Source of the DNA: Desulfitobacterium chlororespirans DSM 11544
GTDB taxonomy: Bacteria > Bacillota > Desulfitobacteriia > Desulfitobacteriales > Desulfitobacteriaceae
DNA: 64,000 nucleotides
Direction: 5' to 3'
NCBI RefSeq assembly: GCF_900143285.1
Contig: NZ_FRDN01000013.1
Coordinates: forward strand, 145,303-209,302
Below are positions 17,191-25,725 of the stretch, one piece after another. The notes below the pieces were generated by a model. It had not been told where the DNA came from and made no database searches. It was given only the letters and a program-made list of their open reading frames with translations. The translations under genes and the position numbers were made by a program. Position 1 is the stretch's first letter. Every line of letters starts with the position of its first letter.

Positions 17191-17970
17191 ATGAACATCA
17201 AGAAACTATTGGCCGGTATAACCGGCATCGGCTTAATTGTGCTGCTGTTGCTTTTTGTCAACGCCTGGGTGGGCAACCCTGTCTCCAATCTATTGGCCAA
17301 ACAAGCCGCGCAGAAGTATATTGACGCCAACTACAGCGACCTGAATCTGGAAATCCAGCGCTCCAACTATAACTTCAAATTCAATGCCTACCTGGTATTT
17401 GTGCAATCGTCCCTGAGCGAAGATACCGCTTTCAGCATCTATACCGACAGCTATGGCAAGGTACTGCGTGATGACTATGAATACGAAGTGGCCAATAACT
17501 TCACCACCTACAGGCGGCTGGATGCCGAGATGCGGGAGATAGCCAAAAAGTTGATCGGCAGCAGGCTGGATTATGATTTTGACTATATTTCTTTCCAGTT
17601 TACCAAAGAGGACCATGATCCCATGAAGCTGGAACGTGATATGAAGCTGGATATCAGCCATCCTCCCCTACCCCTCGTCGCGGACGTTGTCCTCTACAGT
17701 GAGGACCTTTCCTACAACAAAGTCGCCGAAGTAGCAAAAGCTTTGGAAGCGATTCTCAAAGAAGAGAGCATTCCGGTCAGCCAGTACAGCGTTCGCCTCC
17801 TCCCTCTTGCCAATAAGCCTGCCAAGGAAGATCAAGCGGCCCCTTGGGTCAACTCTCTTGCCCTTTCCGATTTCCCCGCGGAGCACATGGCTGAAGACAA
17901 TCTGCCTCAGGTGATGGAACAGTTTGAAGCGGACCGGGTGGCGGAGCTTAACGCCAAAGATAAAAAGTAA
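17191..17970 (+). CDS. Membrane-anchored YfjL-like protein of unknown function
   Basis: Protein of 259 residues with one N-terminal membrane anchor (ITGIGLIVLLLLFVNAWV) and an outward domain. The phrase AAQKYIDANYSDLNLEIQRSNYNFKFNAYLVFV resembles the Bacillus YfjL family, which has no assigned role. It starts six bases after the anti-sigma stop, so the three genes form one transcript and this protein may be part of the sensing system or its target. A hairpin follows at 17981. Confidence 0.65.
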   Translation: MNIKKLLAGITGIGLIVLLLLFVNAWVGNPVSNLLAKQAAQKYIDANYSDLNLEIQRSNYNFKFNAYLVFVQSSLSEDTAFSIYTDSYGKVLRDDYEYEVANNFTTYRRLDAEMREIAKKLIGSRLDYDFDYISFQFTKEDHDPMKLERDMKLDISHPPLPLVADVVLYSEDLSYNKVAEVAKALEAILKEESIPVSQYSVRLLPLANKPAKEDQAAPWVNSLALSDFPAEHMAEDNLPQVMEQFEADRVAELNAKDKK

Positions 17971-17980
17971 AAAACAAAGT

Positions 17981-18023
17981 GAGACACTCTGCCCATCCAT
18001 CCCTGGAGGAAGCAAAGTGTCTC
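17981..18023. terminator. Bidirectional hairpin between convergent genes
   Basis: GAGACACT and AGTGTCTC form an eight-base stem with a long loop between the plus-strand sigma operon and the minus-strand HD gene. The T tail is weak on both sides. Confidence 0.5.
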
Positions 18024-18030
18024 CTTACTC

Positions 18031-18510
18031 TTAACTCTCTAAATTCAATTCCCCCATGACCTCTTTGAGCCGGGCCAGATGATAGGGTTTGCTGATTTCA
18101 TCACCATGAAAATAGCAGTCCAAAACATCCGCATCCTTTACGATTTCGTCTAAAGGACTGCCCACCTTATCCTTTTCGGAGTGGCGGACTACCGCTTGAA
18201 CGACGGCTTCTTTATCCTCTTCCTTTAATGAGGAACTCTCTAAAAAGCACCGGACCGGCTCTTCTCCCCGGAGGGCGTGATTCCTCTGCAGTCCGGTATA
18301 CCAGCGGCCAATATCATGAAGAGAACAGGCTAAGGCTGCCAGCTCCAGATCTACACCACGCTTTTGCGCCAGCAACCTACCCACTTGAGCACAGCTGGCG
18401 GCATGGGTCCGCTCCCAGGCTATGGGATAATCCCGCTTTATTTCCTCTTGCTCTAAATTCCCCAGAAGTTCATTGATTTTCTCCATATGATTAATGAATG
18501 CCCATTTCAT
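18031..18510 (-). CDS. HD-domain phosphohydrolase family protein
   Basis: Cytoplasmic protein of 159 residues. Metal-binding HD pattern: HAASCAQVGRLLAQKRGVDLELAALACSLHDIGRWYTG, followed by HALRGEEPVRCFL and AVVRHSEKDKVGSPLDEIVKDADVLD, which supply the H...HD...H...D residues. Such proteins hydrolyse nucleotides or phosphate esters; the substrate is not evident. AGAGGGG stands seven bases before the ATG. Its promoter sequence nearly repeats that of polA. Confidence 0.82.
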   Translation of the reverse strand: MKWAFINHMEKINELLGNLEQEEIKRDYPIAWERTHAASCAQVGRLLAQKRGVDLELAALACSLHDIGRWYTGLQRNHALRGEEPVRCFLESSSLKEEDKEAVVQAVVRHSEKDKVGSPLDEIVKDADVLDCYFHGDEISKPYHLARLKEVMGELNLES

Positions 18511-18545
18511 CTTGATTCCCCTCTTCCCGGTCTTCCGTTGTCTTC

Positions 18546-18577
18546 AATATACCATACCGGGAATAACCTGCCAAACC
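18546..18577 (-). promoter_or_regulatory. Predicted promoter of the HD gene
   Basis: Minus strand: TTGGCA, 17-base spacer, TATATT. The stretch GGTTTGGCAGG..GGTATGGTATA matches the polA promoter region with one gap and few changes. Confidence 0.55.
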
Positions 18578-18706
18578 AATCTCTGCAAGAAAAATGTCGC
18601 CATGACGGATACATAAGATGGATAGATAAGACGGGTACATAATAACGGGACCATTAGGTACAATAAAATCAGAAACTCCCACTAACGTTACAACAGGAGG
18701 TCAGCT

Positions 18707-19084
18707 ATGTCTCTTAAGATTTTAAACACTGAGAAAGCCCCAGGGGCCATAGGGCCCTACTCCCAAGGAATTCAAGCCGGCAACCTGATCTTTACTTCCG
18801 GCCAATTGCCCTTGAATCCGGCTACCGGAGAACTGGCAAGCGACATTCGTTCAGCCACCAAACAATCTCTGGAGAATGTCAAAAACATCCTGGAAAGCAC
18901 CGGTTCTTCTCTGGACAAGATCGTTAAGACCCTTATTTTCCTCCGGGATATGAACGATTTTGCCGAGATGAATGAAGTTTACGGCTCCTACTTCCCCACG
19001 AACCCTCCGGCCCGTTCTGCCGTACAAGTGGCGCGCCTTCCTAAAGATGCTATCATTGAAATCGAAGCCATTGCCTTAGTTTAG
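18707..19084 (+). CDS. ridA: RidA/YabJ-family enamine/imine deaminase
   Basis: Small cytoplasmic enzyme of 125 residues that hydrolyses reactive 2-aminoacrylate-type imines made by PLP enzymes. It begins MSLKILNTEKAPGAIGPYSQ and shows the family signature near the C-terminus, PPARSAVQVARLPKDAIIEIEAIAL, including the catalytic arginine. ACAGGAGG precedes the ATG. It stands alone, with a strong hairpin about 85 bp downstream. Confidence 0.95.
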   Translation: MSLKILNTEKAPGAIGPYSQGIQAGNLIFTSGQLPLNPATGELASDIRSATKQSLENVKNILESTGSSLDKIVKTLIFLRDMNDFAEMNEVYGSYFPTNPPARSAVQVARLPKDAIIEIEAIALV

Positions 19085-19169
19085 GGTTTATGAGGTATAA
19101 ACGTTCATACAATGAAAGCTGAATAATGCACTCCGTATGACAAGTACGGATTCAGACTGTAGACAAATA

Positions 19170-19203
19170 GGGTATCAGAACTTAAGAACAGGTTCTGATA
19201 CCC
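19170..19203. terminator. Strong hairpin after ridA
   Basis: GGGTATCAGAAC and GTTCTGATACCC form a perfect 12-base stem with a 10-base loop, followed by TATTTAATT on the plus strand. It probably terminates ridA and may also serve the convergent MFS gene. Confidence 0.7.
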
Positions 19204-19290
19204 TATTTAATTGAACCCTATAATTGCCCTCTATAATTTAATCCTGTAATCCAGAGATATCCTTTTATGAAGAAGAGCGAGTATACATAT

Positions 19291-20517
19291 TTACTGGGTC
19301 CTTTTATGCAAAACCGGTATTGCCGCCGCGATAAGGATCATCCCCATAAAAGCAGGTGCGGCATGACCCAGGGATACATAGATTTGCCCGCCAATGATCG
19401 GCCCCATCATTCTTGCCAAGGCCTGAATAGACTGGCTGCCACCTTGAATCCTGCCTTGCTCACCGGAGGGGACAGATTTGGAGAGCATCCCATTGAATGA
19501 AGGCCCAAAGATCGAATCGCCAAAGCCAAAGATAAACATTCCGGCAATTAAAAGAGGATAGAATGAGAACAAAGCCGATGCGGCAATAAAGCTGTAGCCG
19601 ATGACCTCCGCAGCCATGCCCAGCATGGCGATCTGTTGATCACTGAGTTTCAGCAAAAGCTTTGGCATGATGAAGCCTTGGGCAATGATGTCCTGGACGC
19701 CCATAATGGAAAACATAAGTCCGATAAGGGCGGGCTGCCAATGAAAGGTGTCCAGTGTAAATTGTGAAAAAACTGCCTGTAACGATCCGTTGGGCAGCCA
19801 AAGCAAGAAGGCTGAAACGAGCAGCCTGGTTAAGCTTTTCATGGAAAGAATGCTGGCAAGCTGGATGAATGGATTCAGTCTTGCTAAGGTAATCTCTTGC
19901 AGTCGCTTATGCTTATCAAGACTCTCCGGCATATAGAAAAGTCCATAGACAACATTCAATAACGTGATGAGTGCACCGAAATACATGGGTACAGAATACC
20001 CGAACTTAGCCAGCAATCCGCCCAGAGTTGGACCGATGACGGCGCCTACACCTACAACCGCACTCACCCAGCCAAAGTATTTGGTTCGCTGTTCTGCAGG
20101 GATGATATCGGCAAAATAGGCGAAGATCGTACTAATGCTTCCGCCTGTTATCCCCTCGATGATGCGCCCGGCAAATAGTACCCACAGAGCTCCTCCGATG
20201 CCAAAAACCAAGTACCCGATTGCGGAACCCAACAGGCAGATTAAGAGCAAGGGACGGCGGCCATATCGATCGCTCAAAGCTCCCAGCACGGGGGCAGCCA
20301 AAAACACACAGGCTGCATAAACAGAGGTCAGCAGCGTAACAGCGATCGCTTGCTCTTCCGGATTGCTGATATAAGGCTGCACTAAGAACGGGACGACAGG
20401 CGTTATAATACTGAAGCCTATTCCGCAAAGAAATACCGACATAAGGCCGAACAGCAGAGCCTTTTTATCTATAGTTTGCTCTGTGTTCTGTTTATGGTCC
20501 GAGCCGTTTTTGAACAT
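19291..20517 (-). CDS. MFS efflux transporter (TetA/Bmr-like)
   Basis: Membrane protein of 408 residues with 12 predicted spans. The N-terminal half has the drug/H+ antiporter motif A (LGALSDRYGRRPLLLICLLGSAIGY) and motif GGSISTIFAYFADIIPAEQR after span 4. It resembles TetA/multidrug pumps; the substrate is unknown. The gene behind it encodes a MarR-type regulator, and both share an upstream 16-base motif, so it is probably an inducible pump. Confidence 0.88.
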   Translation of the reverse strand: MFKNGSDHKQNTEQTIDKKALLFGLMSVFLCGIGFSIITPVVPFLVQPYISNPEEQAIAVTLLTSVYAACVFLAAPVLGALSDRYGRRPLLLICLLGSAIGYLVFGIGGALWVLFAGRIIEGITGGSISTIFAYFADIIPAEQRTKYFGWVSAVVGVGAVIGPTLGGLLAKFGYSVPMYFGALITLLNVVYGLFYMPESLDKHKRLQEITLARLNPFIQLASILSMKSLTRLLVSAFLLWLPNGSLQAVFSQFTLDTFHWQPALIGLMFSIMGVQDIIAQGFIMPKLLLKLSDQQIAMLGMAAEVIGYSFIAASALFSFYPLLIAGMFIFGFGDSIFGPSFNGMLSKSVPSGEQGRIQGGSQSIQALARMMGPIIGGQIYVSLGHAAPAFMGMILIAAAIPVLHKRTQ

Positions 20518-20573
20518 TTATCTTCTCCCCTCAGAAGTTCTATTATTAGAGTTTGACTTTTTTGAGTCCTAGG

Positions 20574-20589
20574 AAACATGATTATCGTA
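20574..20589. promoter_or_regulatory. Shared motif upstream of the MFS gene
   Basis: AAACATGATTATCGTA, 57 bp before the MFS start; the same motif with one change lies 71 bp before the marR start (21228). Candidate MarR binding site. Confidence 0.45.
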
Positions 20590-20630
20590 TCACTGTTTTG
20601 TTTCCCCGTCAACAAAATAATCGCAATAAA

Positions 20631-20662
20631 AGGCAGCCTTCCTCACTTGAGTTAGGCTGCCT
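20631..20662 (-). terminator. Terminator of the MarR gene
   Basis: Minus strand: AGGCAGCC and GGCTGCCT pair, followed by TTTTATTG, 21 bases after the marR stop. It separates marR from the MFS gene, which therefore needs its own promoter. Confidence 0.75.
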
Positions 20663-20683
20663 GTGGCTTTTGAATATGGAAAT

Positions 20684-21157
20684 TTACTCCGACTTCATGG
20701 GTATCTCCAGTTTTTTTATCTCTGTATCCAAATGCCTGCTATACTTTTCCACGAAGCTCAGCATACTGTCAAATTGTTCTTCGCTTATCTGCTCGAAGAC
20801 GGCTTTATCACGCTCTTGAAACTCTTGGTGCAGATGCTCATGGGTTTTGTAAACCGCTTTCCCTTGGGGAGTCAAGCGAAAATAGATTTCTTTCTTGTTA
20901 TCCGGTTTCTGGTAGCTTTCGATCAAGTCTTTTTCCATAAGCTTTTTGGTTATTTTACTTATGGCACTTCTCGTCATATAAAAAGATTCCGCAAGTTTTG
21001 TCACGTTGGAATCGGCATGCCTGCCAATATACTCAATACAATGTACTTCAGAAGGCTTATAATCCTTAAGACTTGCTTCCATCTTAACTTTATTAAGCCA
21101 AACCAGTTTATTAAATAAGTCCCTGAAGCTCATTATGACCTGTTCTTCTTTATTCAT
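20684..21157 (-). CDS. MarR-family transcriptional regulator
   Basis: DNA-binding protein of about 157 residues. The winged helix is at HCIEYIGRHADSNVTKLAESFYMTRSAISKITKKLMEKDLIESYQKPDNKKEIYFRLTPQGKAVY, with the wing DNKKEIYFRLT. The start at 21157 is chosen for the GGAGGG seven to eight bases upstream; an earlier in-frame ATG at 21190 lacks one. Likely represses itself and the adjacent MFS pump through the repeated AAACATGATTAT motif. Confidence 0.88.
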   Translation of the reverse strand: MNKEEQVIMSFRDLFNKLVWLNKVKMEASLKDYKPSEVHCIEYIGRHADSNVTKLAESFYMTRSAISKITKKLMEKDLIESYQKPDNKKEIYFRLTPQGKAVYKTHEHLHQEFQERDKAVFEQISEEQFDSMLSFVEKYSRHLDTEIKKLEIPMKSE

Positions 21158-21227
21158 GCCGGTCCCTCCACCCCTTGGTGCATTAACCATAGTATATTAA
21201 ACTTTTGTTTCCATTTCAACTATACTA

Positions 21228-21243
21228 AACATGATTATTGTAA
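21228..21243. promoter_or_regulatory. Shared motif upstream of the MarR gene
   Basis: AAACATGATTATTGTA, differing at one base from the copy upstream of the MFS gene. Nearby AGTATATTAAAC and ACTATACTAAAC form a further imperfect direct repeat (21190-21230). Confidence 0.45.
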
Positions 21244-21297
21244 GAATACCGATAGTCAAACGAACAGATTCACATTGAATTTGGGGGCGATCAGACG

Positions 21298-21344
21298 CCA
21301 AGGGGGTTTTGCAACGAAAATAATTCGTTCCAAAACCCCCTTGG
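21298..21344. terminator. Strong hairpin after tryptophanase
   Basis: CCAAGGGGGTTTTG and CAAAACCCCCTTGG with inner CGAA/TTCG form an almost perfect long stem. There is no T run after it on either strand, so it may end or stabilise the tnaA transcript rather than act as a classical terminator. Confidence 0.6.
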
Positions 21345-21389
21345 GCCGTCAAAGACAAGATTAATCCATAGGGTAAGGTATGCTTGATT

Positions 21390-22811
21390 CTAAGGCACCA
21401 TCGGATTGACATCTTCTCCCGCTTTGGGGTCGAGGCCAATGGGTTTGAGCTTGCAGAGGAAATGGCGCAGGACCTTGGGTTCATAAGCAAAATCAAGACC
21501 TTTAATCTGGTCACGGCGTTCCGCGATTTTAGCCAATCCATCCACAATAACATCCATATGCCGATCCGTATATACCCTTCTGGGAATGGTCAGGCGCATG
21601 AATTCAGCACCGGCAACTTTTTGTTTTCCTGTTTCCGGATCCCGGCCCAAAAGAAGCGAGCCAACTTCAACAGCACGAACACCGGTTTCGATGTACAGTT
21701 CATTGGTTAAAGCCTGGGCCGGGAATTGGTCACCGGGGATATGGGGTAAAAATTTCTTGGCATCGACGAATACGGCATGGCCGCCCACAGGCCACTGAAT
21801 GGGGATACCACGTTTCCGCAGTTCTTCTCCTAAGTATTCTACCTGGCCGATGCGGCTTTCCAGGTATTCTTCATCCAAACCTTCATAAAGACCCACCGCC
21901 AAGGCTTCCATATCCCGGCCTGATAAGCCGCCGTAGGTTACAAAGCCTTCCATAGGCACGCAGGTGGCACTGGCTGCTTGGTAGAGTTCGGTATTGTTTT
22001 TAATGCCGATAATACCGCCCATGTTGACGATCGCGTCCTTTTTGGCGCTCATGGTGAAGGCATCCCCGTAAGAGTACATTTCGGTGACGATATCCTTGAT
22101 GCCGGCCCTCTCAAAGCCCCTTTCACGCTGCTTGATAAAGTAGGCGTTTTCGGCAAAACGGGCGGAGTCTATATCAACAAAGATACCGTATTTATCCGCA
22201 ATCTGCTTCACAGCACGAATATTCTCCATCGAAACCGGCTGCCCGCCGGCGGAGTTGCAGGTAATGGTGATGATGATAAAAGCAATCTCTTCTTTGCCTT
22301 TTTCTTGAATGAACTTCTCCAGCTTTTCCAGGTCGAAATTGCCTTTGAAAGGATGCTCTTTTTGGGTATCAAAGGCATCATCAATAACCAGGTTAATGGG
22401 AACTGCACCGTTGAGCTCGATATGAGCCATGGTCGTATCGAAATGCATATTGCCCAGAACATATTGGCCTTTATGTTTAATCAGGTGAGGAAAAAGAACC
22501 TGCTCTGCTCCCCGGCCCTGGTGGGTGGGAATCGTATATTCATAGTTAAAAATATCGGCTACGGCGTCTTTAACTTTATAGAAGGATTTACTGCCGGCAT
22601 AAGCCTCATCCCCGATCATCATCGCCGACCATTGGCGGTCGCTCATAGCTCCTGTTCCGCTGTCTGTGAGCAAGTCAATATAGACATCTTCGGCTTTCAG
22701 GGCGAAGGGATTATACCCCGCTTCCTGCAATGCCCGCTCACGCTCTTCTCTGGATATCATGCGCATGGTTTCCACCATTTTTATGCGATAAGGTTCTGCT
22801 TTTCTCACCAT
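21390..22811 (-). CDS. tnaA: Tryptophanase (beta-eliminating lyase)
   Basis: PLP enzyme of 473 residues that splits tryptophan to indole, pyruvate and ammonia. The PLP lysine lies in [16 protein letters not shown], the aspartate in [20 protein letters not shown]. Tryptophanase is preferred over tyrosine phenol-lyase because of [28 protein letters not shown] and [20 protein letters not shown], where phenol-lyases carry an RSMERG-type active-site segment. The amino-acid permease upstream is co-directional and probably imports the substrate. No tnaC-like leader peptide was recognised. Confidence 0.88.
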   Translation of the reverse strand: MVRKAEPYRIKMVETMRMISREERERALQEAGYNPFALKAEDVYIDLLTDSGTGAMSDRQWSAMMIGDEAYAGSKSFYKVKDAVADIFNYEYTIPTHQGRGAEQVLFPHLIKHKGQYVLGNMHFDTTMAHIELNGAVPINLVIDDAFDTQKEHPFKGNFDLEKLEKFIQEKGKEEIAFIIITITCNSAGGQPVSMENIRAVKQIADKYGIFVDIDSARFAENAYFIKQRERGFERAGIKDIVTEMYSYGDAFTMSAKKDAIVNMGGIIGIKNNTELYQAASATCVPMEGFVTYGGLSGRDMEALAVGLYEGLDEEYLESRIGQVEYLGEELRKRGIPIQWPVGGHAVFVDAKKFLPHIPGDQFPAQALTNELYIETGVRAVEVGSLLLGRDPETGKQKVAGAEFMRLTIPRRVYTDRHMDVIVDGLAKIAERRDQIKGLDFAYEPKVLRHFLCKLKPIGLDPKAGEDVNPMVP

Positions 22812-22922
22812 AACGATCCTCCTTCAGTAGCATTGGACAGTAGTATTAGAAATTCAGAGTTATCTTCCCCTTGGCTTTCCCTTTTATGACCGTCAGATAT
22901 TTCCACCCCATTAACCCGGCGG

Positions 22923-24311
22923 CTACTCTCTGTGGAGCGGCTTTGTCTCAGGATTACGTCTCAGAAACTTATACCCGATGTAGAGAATAATAATCCAGAT
23001 GGGTCCAATATACAGGGAGTAAACCATATCAGGAATATAAGCCATCAACACCACGACCATGGCCAGAAACGCCAGAGCAATATAGTTGGAAATGGGATAG
23101 AGAGGCATCTTGAATTGCAATTGATCCTCCCGCCCTTTTTCTGTTTCGACCTTTCTGAACCTAAGCTGGGTTACCAGGATCATGGCCCAGTTAAAGATCC
23201 CGGCAATGGTGGCGATAGAAATTAAATAGAGGAAAACCTTCCCGGGAACAAGGAAATTAAGGATAACCGCGATTAAGGTGACTGCAGAAGAGGCAAAAAC
23301 CCCATTAATCGGTATGCCATTGCGGCTTACTTTGGTCAAAAACCTGGGAGCATTTCCTTGCAGGGCTAATCCGTGAAGCATACGTCCATTGCTGTAAATC
23401 CCGCTGTTATAAACGGAAAGAGCCGCTGTTAAAACAACAAAGTTTAAGATATGAGCGGCGGCGGGGATTCCGATGGCGGAGAAAATCTCCACGAAAGGGC
23501 TTCCTGATGTTCCGATTTGATTCCAGGGATAAAGAATCATGAGGATGGTCAAGGCACCGATATAGAAGATGAGAATCCGCCATACGACCTGGTTGATGGC
23601 TTTCGGAATAGAGCGCTTAGGATCGTCTGCCTCCGCCGCCGTAATCCCGATCAATTCAACTCCACCGAAGGAAAACATCACAATCACCAGGGATAGAAGC
23701 AATCCCCATACACCATTAGGCAAAAAGCCTCCATGGGCCCAAAGGTTGCTGAATCCTACAGCCCCTTGTTCCCCTAAGCCAAAGAAAATCATGACCAGGC
23801 CAAAAGCAATCATCGCCAGAATCGCGACAACCTTAATCAAGGCAAACCAGAATTCGAATTCCCCGAAGGCTTCCACATTGATCAGGTTGATCAATGTGAT
23901 GATCACCAAGAAAGCCAAGGCCGTTACCCATTGGGGAACATTGGGATACCAAAAGTTGATATACACTCCCACAACCGTTAACTCAGCCATACTGACGGCT
24001 ATGTAGTTAAACCAATAGTTCCACCCGGAAAAGAATCCGGGGAAGTCACCTAGATATTTATAGGCAAAGTATGAAAAAGCGCCGGCAACGGGCTGATCAA
24101 CACACATCTCTCCTAATGCCCTGACAATAAAAAAAATGGCCGTGCCGCCCAGGAGGTAGGACACGATAATCGCCGGACCGACCAACTGAATCGTCGTCGC
24201 CGAACCATAAAACAATCCGGTTCCAATCGCACCACCGAGGGCGATCATCTGAATATGCCTGTTCTTGAGACCGCGGTGAAGTTCCACATGATGATCTTTT
24301 TCTGAACTCAT
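22923..24311 (-). CDS. Amino-acid permease, APC superfamily
   Basis: Membrane transporter of 462 residues with 12 spans. The N-terminus HRGLKNRHIQMIALGGAIGTGLFYGSATTIQLVGPA is the hallmark of the AAT (AroP/GabP/ProY) family of proton-coupled amino-acid importers. It is 111 bp upstream of tnaA on the same strand, so an aromatic amino acid, probably tryptophan, is the likely cargo. The specificity itself is inferred from context. Confidence 0.9.
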   Translation of the reverse strand: MSSEKDHHVELHRGLKNRHIQMIALGGAIGTGLFYGSATTIQLVGPAIIVSYLLGGTAIFFIVRALGEMCVDQPVAGAFSYFAYKYLGDFPGFFSGWNYWFNYIAVSMAELTVVGVYINFWYPNVPQWVTALAFLVIITLINLINVEAFGEFEFWFALIKVVAILAMIAFGLVMIFFGLGEQGAVGFSNLWAHGGFLPNGVWGLLLSLVIVMFSFGGVELIGITAAEADDPKRSIPKAINQVVWRILIFYIGALTILMILYPWNQIGTSGSPFVEIFSAIGIPAAAHILNFVVLTAALSVYNSGIYSNGRMLHGLALQGNAPRFLTKVSRNGIPINGVFASSAVTLIAVILNFLVPGKVFLYLISIATIAGIFNWAMILVTQLRFRKVETEKGREDQLQFKMPLYPISNYIALAFLAMVVVLMAYIPDMVYSLYIGPIWIIILYIGYKFLRRNPETKPLHRE

Positions 24312-24449
24312 TTTACATCCCCCTTCTTAAACACAGAGTGGAATCCAAGCTTATGTTAACCTTTATTTTGTTTTAAATACCCTTTTGATACACCTGAAGG
24401 GACTCAATGATTGAGCAATCTTAAAAGAATACCTTTGTTTTGTCCCGTA

Positions 24450-24486
24450 TAAAAAAACAGGCCACAACAGCCGAAACTGTGTGACC
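24450..24486 (-). terminator. Terminator after the binding-protein gene of the metallophore-like locus
   Basis: Minus strand: GGTCACACAG pairs imperfectly with CTGTTGTGGCC, followed by TGTTTTTTTATAC, 48 bp after the stop at 24534. It marks the end of the operon that begins at 32570. Confidence 0.7.
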
Positions 24487-24533
24487 CAGGAATTCCTCTA
24501 CTTTTCATTTTGAATCATTGCTAAAATGGTGGC

Positions 24534-25568
24534 TTACCGAAACGCTTCGGGATGCAAGGTTTTGGCAATGGCTTCAAGACCATCAAGGCTTTGCAGCCCA
24601 GGCCATACCATAAGGCCGGAAAGAATGAGGAAATTATCCTCAGTGACCGCCGTTACCTTGACAAAATCGGCAGAATTTTTGATAGCGTCCTGCTTAGCCT
24701 GGCCGTCACCCGAGGTGAAATAGCTTGTGACAACCACATGCTGAGGATTTCGCATAATGATCTCTTCGGCGGACACCTCCGGATACTGTGTCATCAGTTC
24801 GGAAAAGATGTTCCTGCCCCCGGCCGTGGCAATCAGGTAATCCTCCAGTGTCGCACCGCCTGTGGTGTAATAGACTCCTTCGCCGATATCATCAAGGGTA
24901 AACACCGAGACCTCTTCCAGACCCGCAACCGCCTTCTTAACCGCATTTTCCCTGCTGCGGAGCTCCTCCACCAGGGAGGCAGCTCTGTCTTCAATATTAA
25001 AAATGATACCGATATTGGTGATGTCGTTATAGACATTTTCCAGTGTGGGCTGGTCCACTACCGTACCTTCGGAGGCATAGATGTTGATCTTATTGGCCTT
25101 GTAATCCCCAGGTTCCCCGCAATTGGCGGCACGGAAATTATAGGAGGTTCCCCATACGAAATCAGGACTTTGGGACAGAACCACTTCCAGGTTGGGCACA
25201 CCGTACTGAGACAGCCTGGTGCTGTCGAACACGGGAAGACCGGCCACCTTTTCCCGATACTCCTCCGCCACTTCTTCAATCCGATTCATGCTGGGCGTCA
25301 GGGCGACGATTTTGTCTTCAATACCCAAGGCCACCATGATCTCCGCCTGGGAATAGCTGAGCACAACCACCCGCTCCGGCGCGGCTTCATAGGTGGAAGA
25401 CATTCCGAAATTCTCCACCGTCACCGGATAATGGCCTTGTGCGCTATCCGCAGTTTCCGGTGCTTTAGAGGCCTGCTCCCCGGAATTTGACTCTGCCTTC
25501 TGGGCACAACCGACCAAAATCCCTGTCAAAACCAAGACGGCCAACATCATGGACATTACTTTTTTCAT
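24534..25568 (-). CDS. Siderophore/cobalamin-type ABC substrate-binding lipoprotein
   Basis: Binding protein of about 344 residues anchored by the lipobox LVGC near residue 22. The mature part has the FepB/BtuF-type fold pattern: ERVVVLSYSQAEIMVALGIEDKIVAL, then VPNLEVVLSQSPDFVW, and a C-terminal lobe with EEIIMRNPQHVVV. Start at 25568 chosen for GAGGAG seven bases before ATG. It is the last gene of the operon starting with the regulator at 32570, whose C-terminal half is a clear paralogue of this protein (shared stretches RVV-LSY--AE, INIY-EGT). The ligand is unknown; a peptide metallophore or its metal complex is the working idea. Confidence 0.88.
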   Translation of the reverse strand: MKKVMSMMLAVLVLTGILVGCAQKAESNSGEQASKAPETADSAQGHYPVTVENFGMSSTYEAAPERVVVLSYSQAEIMVALGIEDKIVALTPSMNRIEEVAEEYREKVAGLPVFDSTRLSQYGVPNLEVVLSQSPDFVWGTSYNFRAANCGEPGDYKANKINIYASEGTVVDQPTLENVYNDITNIGIIFNIEDRAASLVEELRSRENAVKKAVAGLEEVSVFTLDDIGEGVYYTTGGATLEDYLIATAGGRNIFSELMTQYPEVSAEEIIMRNPQHVVVTSYFTSGDGQAKQDAIKNSADFVKVTAVTEDNFLILSGLMVWPGLQSLDGLEAIAKTLHPEAFR

Positions 25569-25604
25569 CTTCATTCTCCTCACTGTTGTTTATTTTTATC
25601 CTAT

Positions 25605-25704
25605 ATAGACAAAACACTTTTATATGGACGAAGCATCCCTTACCATAGGCGAAACATCTCTTGCCATAGACAAAACATTTCTTAACTAAAGACGAAGCAT
25701 GGTT
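25605..25704. repeat. Degenerate tandem repeat, five units of 19-22 bp
   Basis: Units GACAAAACA, GACGAAGCATCCCTTA, GGCGAAACATCTCTTG, GACAAAACATTTCTTA and GACGAAGCAT start at 25608, 25627, 25648, 25669 and 25691. It lies between the ATPase gene and the binding-protein gene of the same operon. Confidence 0.7.
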
Positions 25705-25725
25705 GACTTGGCCTGTTCACCTACC

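Noticed and set aside
21390..22811. Tyrosine phenol-lyase
   Set aside because: The active-site and flanking segments ([31 protein letters not shown]) follow tryptophanase, not phenol-lyase, patterns.
25605..25704. CRISPR array
   Set aside because: Units are degenerate, only about 20 bp apart, and there are no unique spacers or cas genes.
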